A DNA stretch of 32,422 bases from Micromonospora sp. ALFpr18c. Lineage in GTDB: Bacteria > Actinomycetota > Actinomycetes > Mycobacteriales > Micromonosporaceae. The stretch covers positions 1 to 32,422 of the forward strand of contig NZ_WBKR01000049.1 of NCBI RefSeq assembly GCF_008868155.1, in the 5' to 3' direction. Below are positions 28,993 through 32,422 of the stretch, in pieces; positions within the stretch are counted from its first letter, which is position 1; the number at the start of each line of letters is the position of its first letter. A program made the translations under genes and the position numbers. A model generated the notes under the pieces. The model was not told the origin of the DNA. It made no database searches and saw only the letters and a program-made list of their open reading frames with translations.

Positions 28993-29371
28993 GGTGCCTC
29001 CGAACCGGGTACGTACACGCGACGCTACGGCCGGTCCCACCGGCGGGACAACGACGGATAGTCGACACTGCTGCCCTGATGTCGGATTTCATGTTGACCG
29101 CTCGGCGGCCCCGGTCGACCGTCCGGCCCGGGGTCGGATGGGGCGACCGGATCGCGGGGCATGGGCCGGAAGACAGGCAAGACGCCTCACACCCGATACG
29201 ACTTCCGCCCGATTTAGGTGTTTCATGACTTGAAATGCCTTAAGTACATCAGCCTTTCGGCTAGATTTCCTCAAGACGATCAGGCTAAGGTGAGTCCCGA
29301 ACGGCCCATACGAAGCTAAACCAAAAAGCGTCACGTCTTTTGTCCGCGGACGAGGTGCAGGGAGGACCACC
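28993..29371. promoter_or_regulatory. Sigma factor upstream region with two dyads
   Basis: This 379-bp stretch holds no gene and is AT-richer than its surroundings. TTTCA-TGACT-TGAAA (29221-29235) is a perfect 5-bp dyad, and GTCCGCGGAC (29342-29351) is a perfect palindrome just before the ribosome binding site of the sigma gene. No GTTT...GGGTA element is seen, so the sigma factor does not appear to use its own promoter class here. Confidence 0.4.
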
Positions 29372-30196
29372 ATGACCGCGCCAACGATCACCGAGCAGCC
29401 GGACACCACGGCCAAGACCACCACGAAGCTGGACCCGCGCGCGCTCACCGACAGCGCTGCCGACCTGCTCAACGCCATGGCGGCGCTGCCGGCCAACCAC
29501 CCGTCGCGCGCCGCGCTGCGTGATCGGGCGATCGAGGCCTGGCTGCCGCTGGCGAACCACCTCGCCCACCGCTACAGCGGGCGGGGCGAGCCGACCGACG
29601 ACCTGGCCCAGACCGCCGCCGTCGGCCTGATCAAGGCCATCGACAAGTTCGACCCCACGCGTGGCGTCGACTTCGCCGGTTACGCGATCCCCACCATCAT
29701 CGGCGAGCTCAAGCGGCACTTCCGCGACCGCACCTGGGACATCCGGGTGCCGCGTCGCCTCCAGGAGCTGCGGCTGGCCATCTCGGACGCCAACAGCTCG
29801 CTCCTGCAGACCCTCGGCCGCTCGCCGACGGTCGCCGACATCGCCGCCCACCTCAAGCTCACCGAGGAAGAGGTCCTGGAGGGCCTGGAGGGCGCCCGCG
29901 CGTACAACGCGGTGTCGCTGTCCACCCCGACCGGCGACGGTGACCGGGCCACCGAGCTGGGCGACATGCTCGGCGGCGAGGACAACGAGTTCGAGCTGGC
30001 CGAGCTGCGGGTCGCCCTCGGCCCCGCGCTGGCCACCCTCGACGAGCGCGAGCAGAAGATCCTCACCCTGCGGTTCTACGGCAACCTGACCCAGTCGCAG
30101 ATCGCCGATCAGATCGGCGTCTCGCAGATGCACGTCTCCCGGCTGCTCGCCCGGGCGCTGACCAAGCTGCGCGGCCAGCTCGACGGCACGTACTAG
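29372..30196 (+). CDS. SigB/SigF/SigG-family RNA polymerase sigma factor
   Basis: The 274-residue sigma factor lacks region 1.1. Region 2 (about 48-118) contains LANHLAHRYSGRGEPTDDLAQTAAVGLIKAIDKFDP and GVDFAGYAIPTIIGELKRHFRDRTWDIRVPRRLQEL, the strongest signature of the SigB/SigF group. Region 3 follows (about 120-175), then region 4 with the DEREQKILTLRFYGNLTQSQIADQIGVSQMHVSRLLARALTKL helix-turn-helix (about 220-265). Members direct polymerase to GTTT...GGGTA promoters under stress or in development and are held by RsbW-type anti-sigma factors. GGGAGGA lies before the ATG. No anti-sigma gene is adjacent. It is likely, but not proven, that it reads the promoters at the left end of the window. 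Confidence 0.95.
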   Translation: MTAPTITEQPDTTAKTTTKLDPRALTDSAADLLNAMAALPANHPSRAALRDRAIEAWLPLANHLAHRYSGRGEPTDDLAQTAAVGLIKAIDKFDPTRGVDFAGYAIPTIIGELKRHFRDRTWDIRVPRRLQELRLAISDANSSLLQTLGRSPTVADIAAHLKLTEEEVLEGLEGARAYNAVSLSTPTGDGDRATELGDMLGGEDNEFELAELRVALGPALATLDEREQKILTLRFYGNLTQSQIADQIGVSQMHVSRLLARALTKLRGQLDGTY

Positions 30197-30209
30197 GTCG
30201 TCTCACGAC

Positions 30210-30241
30210 AGCGGGGCCGGGTCCGTGGACCCGGCCCCGCT
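30210..30241. terminator. Perfect 15-bp terminator after the sigma gene
   Basis: AGCGGGGCCGGGTCC pairs perfectly with GGACCCGGCCCCGCT through a 2-base loop, 13 nt after the sigma factor stop. It lies between convergent genes and could serve both. Confidence 0.85.
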
Positions 30242-30291
30242 TCGTATGAGATGTGACCGTCCGTCACGCGAACGTGACAGTTCCGGTCTCG

Positions 30292-30882
30292 TCAGCCAGC
30301 CACCGGCTCGCGCCACATCGGCCAGAACGGCGTGCCGTCGGGCACCCGGAACGGCTCCCCGGCGCGGTAACCGTGCTTCGCGTACAGGTCCCGGCTGCGC
30401 GGACTGCTCGCCTCCAGGTACGCCGGCATCCCGTTGGCGTCCAGCCACGCGTTGTGGTGCTCCAGCAGCGCGGTGCCCAGTCCCTGCCCCTGACGCTCCG
30501 GCTGGGTCGCCAGGAACGCCAGGTGGTGGTGATCGGAATGCGGGTGGTTCGCCGCGAACAACTCGTCGAGATGGCGGAACCGGTCGGTCCACTCGCCACA
30601 CGCGGCGGCGAGCCGGGCGTCGTAGTCCGCCGGCGGCGGAGGCTGCTCGCCGACCGACGGGAACCAGACCGCCACCGAGGCCCGGTCCGCGGTGGCGTAC
30701 ACCATGCCGTGCCGCATCGCGTGCTCGACCAGGATCTCGAAGTCCCCGGCCAGGACGGCCTCCCGCTTGCTCGCGTCCGGCACCAACCAGTACGTCACCC
30801 TCAACTCGGTGAACGCCTCGGCGATGCGGCCGGCCACCAGGGCGGTGTCCTCCGGCCCGAGCCGGTCGATCCGCACGCTCAT
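30292..30882 (-). CDS. GNAT family N-acetyltransferase
   Basis: The 196-residue enzyme has SVRIDRLGPEDTALVAGRIAEAF at the start, the acetyl-CoA motif HLAFLATQPERQGQGLGTALLEHHNAWLDANGMPAYLEAS (about 130-168; Q-x-x-G-x-G/A in RQGQGLG), and YAKHGYRAGEPFRVPDGTPFWPMWREP at the end, a pattern of actinobacterial GNATs. GGAGG lies 7 nt before the ATG at 30882, which overlaps the stop of the permease gene in an ATGA, so the two are translationally coupled. The substrate could relate to the transported amine or amino acid, which is inference. Confidence 0.88.
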   Translation of the reverse strand: MSVRIDRLGPEDTALVAGRIAEAFTELRVTYWLVPDASKREAVLAGDFEILVEHAMRHGMVYATADRASVAVWFPSVGEQPPPPADYDARLAAACGEWTDRFRHLDELFAANHPHSDHHHLAFLATQPERQGQGLGTALLEHHNAWLDANGMPAYLEASSPRSRDLYAKHGYRAGEPFRVPDGTPFWPMWREPVAG

Positions 30883-32390
30883 CGCGTCGCCTCCACGCTG
30901 GCCGGCGCCTCCGCCCGGACGGCGGCGGCGGCGCTCGCCGCGCCGAGCCCGATCCGGGCGTACGTGTCCGGCCGGCTGTTGCGCAGCACCAGTCCCCAGA
31001 TCACGCCCAGCGCGGCCGCCACCGGGTACACGGCGGGCAGCGCCCAGCGCAGGGTGGAGTCCGGCGCCACGCCGAGCAGGTTGGCGAAGTTCGACACGGC
31101 CAGCCAGATGATCACGACGAGGGCGATGGTGGCCAGGCCGGGTGCGATGGCCCGCCGCCAGAGGTTCTCCCCGCCGCCGGAGCGGGCGAAGTAGGCGATC
31201 ACCGCGACCGAGGTGGTGGCGATCAGCAGCAGCACGCCGAACCCGCCGGTGGTGCCACCCCAGAAGAACAGCTGGACCACCGGATCCCAGCCGTTGACCG
31301 CGTACAGCAGGATGACCAGCAGACCGAGCACGCTCTGCGCAAGCGAGGCGGCCCGCGGCGCGCCGGAGCGCGGCGAGGTCTGCCCGAACACCGCCGGCAG
31401 CACCCGCTCGCGGCCCAGGGCGAACGTGTAGCGCGCCGTCGTGTTGTGGAACGAGATCATCGCGGCCAGCACCGAGGTCAGGAAGAGCACCTGGCCGATG
31501 GTGACGGCAGTGTCGCCGAGGTGCGCGGCGGCCAGGTTGAAGATCAGCCCGACGCTCTGCTCGCCCGCCTCGGCGACGATCCGGTCCGGCCCGACGGCGA
31601 CCGTCATCGTCCAGGACGACAGCGCGTACAGCGCGGCGATGATCGCCACCGACAGGTAGGTGGCCAGCGGCACGGTCCGCTTCGGGTCCTTGCTCTCCTC
31701 GCTGAAGACCACTGCGGACTCGAAGCCCACGAACCCGAGTATCGCCAGCACCAGGACCGCGCCCACGCCCGGCACGAAGAGGTTGTCCGGTGCGAACGTG
31801 GCGAAGCTGACCTGACCGTCGGCCGGGTTGCCGAGCTGACCGAGGTCGAAGACGAGGATCACCACGATCTCGGCGACCAGCAGCGCGGCCAGCACGAGGC
31901 CGTTGACGTCCACCCGGAGCAGGCCGAGCAGGCCGACCAGCGCCCACGCCACCAGGGCGACGATGGACCAGTGCGGGTGGCCGCCGAAGAGCCGGTCGAG
32001 CACCGGCTCGGCGGCGACGCCGATGGTGCCGTAGAGCCCGACCTGCAACGCGTTGTACGCGACGAGCGCCACCCAGGCCGCGCCCACACCGGCCGGTCGG
32101 CCGAGGCCCCGGGAGATGTAGGCGTAGAAGGCGCCGGCGTTCTCGACCTGGCGCGACATGGCCACGTAGCCGACCGAGAACAGGGCGAGCACCGCGGCGA
32201 CGACCAGGAAGGCCAGCGGGATGCCGGTCACCCCGATGACGCCGTAGCCGGTGGTGACCACACCGGCGACCACGGTCAGCGGCGCGGCGGCGGAGAGCAC
32301 GAAGAAGATGACCGAGGGGATGCCCAGGCGGCCCCGGGCGAGGGCTTCGGAGACGTTGCTGGGTCGGTCGACTGTCGATGTCGGGGGCAT
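30879..32390 (-). CDS. APC superfamily amino acid permease
   Basis: The 503-residue membrane protein has about 12-13 helices. It opens with ALARGRLGIPSVIFFVLSAAAPLTVVAG, the helix 1 region of the APC fold, followed by GAFYAYISRGLGRPAGVGAAW and FVGFESAVVFSEESKDPKRTVPLATY, the conserved helix 6 and loop. These mark the APC amino acid-polyamine-organocation group. The substrate is likely an amino acid or related amine taken up by proton symport; it cannot be named. CGGAGTA lies about 6 nt before the ATG at 32390. The gene is the first of a two-gene operon with the GNAT. The regulatory region runs off the end of the window. Confidence 0.93.
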   Translation of the reverse strand: MPPTSTVDRPSNVSEALARGRLGIPSVIFFVLSAAAPLTVVAGVVTTGYGVIGVTGIPLAFLVVAAVLALFSVGYVAMSRQVENAGAFYAYISRGLGRPAGVGAAWVALVAYNALQVGLYGTIGVAAEPVLDRLFGGHPHWSIVALVAWALVGLLGLLRVDVNGLVLAALLVAEIVVILVFDLGQLGNPADGQVSFATFAPDNLFVPGVGAVLVLAILGFVGFESAVVFSEESKDPKRTVPLATYLSVAIIAALYALSSWTMTVAVGPDRIVAEAGEQSVGLIFNLAAAHLGDTAVTIGQVLFLTSVLAAMISFHNTTARYTFALGRERVLPAVFGQTSPRSGAPRAASLAQSVLGLLVILLYAVNGWDPVVQLFFWGGTTGGFGVLLLIATTSVAVIAYFARSGGGENLWRRAIAPGLATIALVVIIWLAVSNFANLLGVAPDSTLRWALPAVYPVAAALGVIWGLVLRNSRPDTYARIGLGAASAAAAVRAEAPASVEATR

Positions 32391-32422
32391 TCGACTACTC
32401 CGGTTGTCGAGGGGGGTGTAGG

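Noticed and set aside
27095..29092. 665-codon minus-strand frame across the PLD and ADC-like genes
   Set aside because: Lacks any recognisable domain and runs antisense to the two HKD motifs of PLD.

Overview
The window looks like chromosomal DNA of a high-GC actinomycete, most likely a Micromonosporaceae such as Micromonospora. GC is very high, GTG starts are common, several transcripts look leaderless, and there are lineage-typical pieces: an XRE/DUF397 pair, a SigB/SigF-family sigma factor, an FBP-domain protein and many short actinobacterial hypotheticals. This placement rests on gene content and is not a database result. No rRNA, tRNA, CRISPR array, insertion sequence, prophage or biosynthetic cluster was seen.

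Layout. 5-6137 is a stress-flavoured block: a divergent FAD oxidoreductase and aldehyde dehydrogenase, a ChaB-like protein divergent from a BrkB/YihY membrane protein, then a DUF2795 gene with an SRPBCC gene, and an 87-residue hydrophilic protein. 6092-9536 holds an MFS transporter, small hypotheticals and an MscS-like channel. 9735-14976 holds a PAS-GAF-SpoIIE-HATPase signalling protein, a HAD phosphatase, a CPA1 antiporter and a renalase-like oxidoreductase. 14977-16758 is a lower-GC accessory patch with an orphan membrane protein built from a duplicated unit. 16759-19297 is a GH15 glycosidase divergent from a YflT-type general stress protein. 19342-23291 holds DUF1684, TetR, FBP, GNAT, and MarR plus pirin. 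23348-26568 is a second accessory patch: XRE/DUF397, a coupled pair of small genes behind a hairpin leader, a secreted serine protease and a 42-residue membrane peptide. 26699-32390 holds a phospholipase D, an ADC-like protein, the sigma factor, and an amino acid permease coupled to a GNAT.

The unifying signal is a promoter. At least six genes carry GTTT-N15/16-GGGNAN (mostly GGGTAN), the -35/-10 pair known for SigF/SigB-type general stress sigma factors, and four more have weaker matches. A sigma factor of that family lies at 29372, and a candidate partner-switch regulator (phosphatase plus kinase domains) lies at 9735. I infer a locally concentrated general-stress regulon. In several of these genes the -10 box sits 8-10 nt from the start codon, so the mRNAs should be almost leaderless. 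At 1644-1653 the -35 boxes of two divergent genes form one 10-bp palindrome. The second main novelty candidate is the duplicated-unit orphan membrane protein at 15188-16447.
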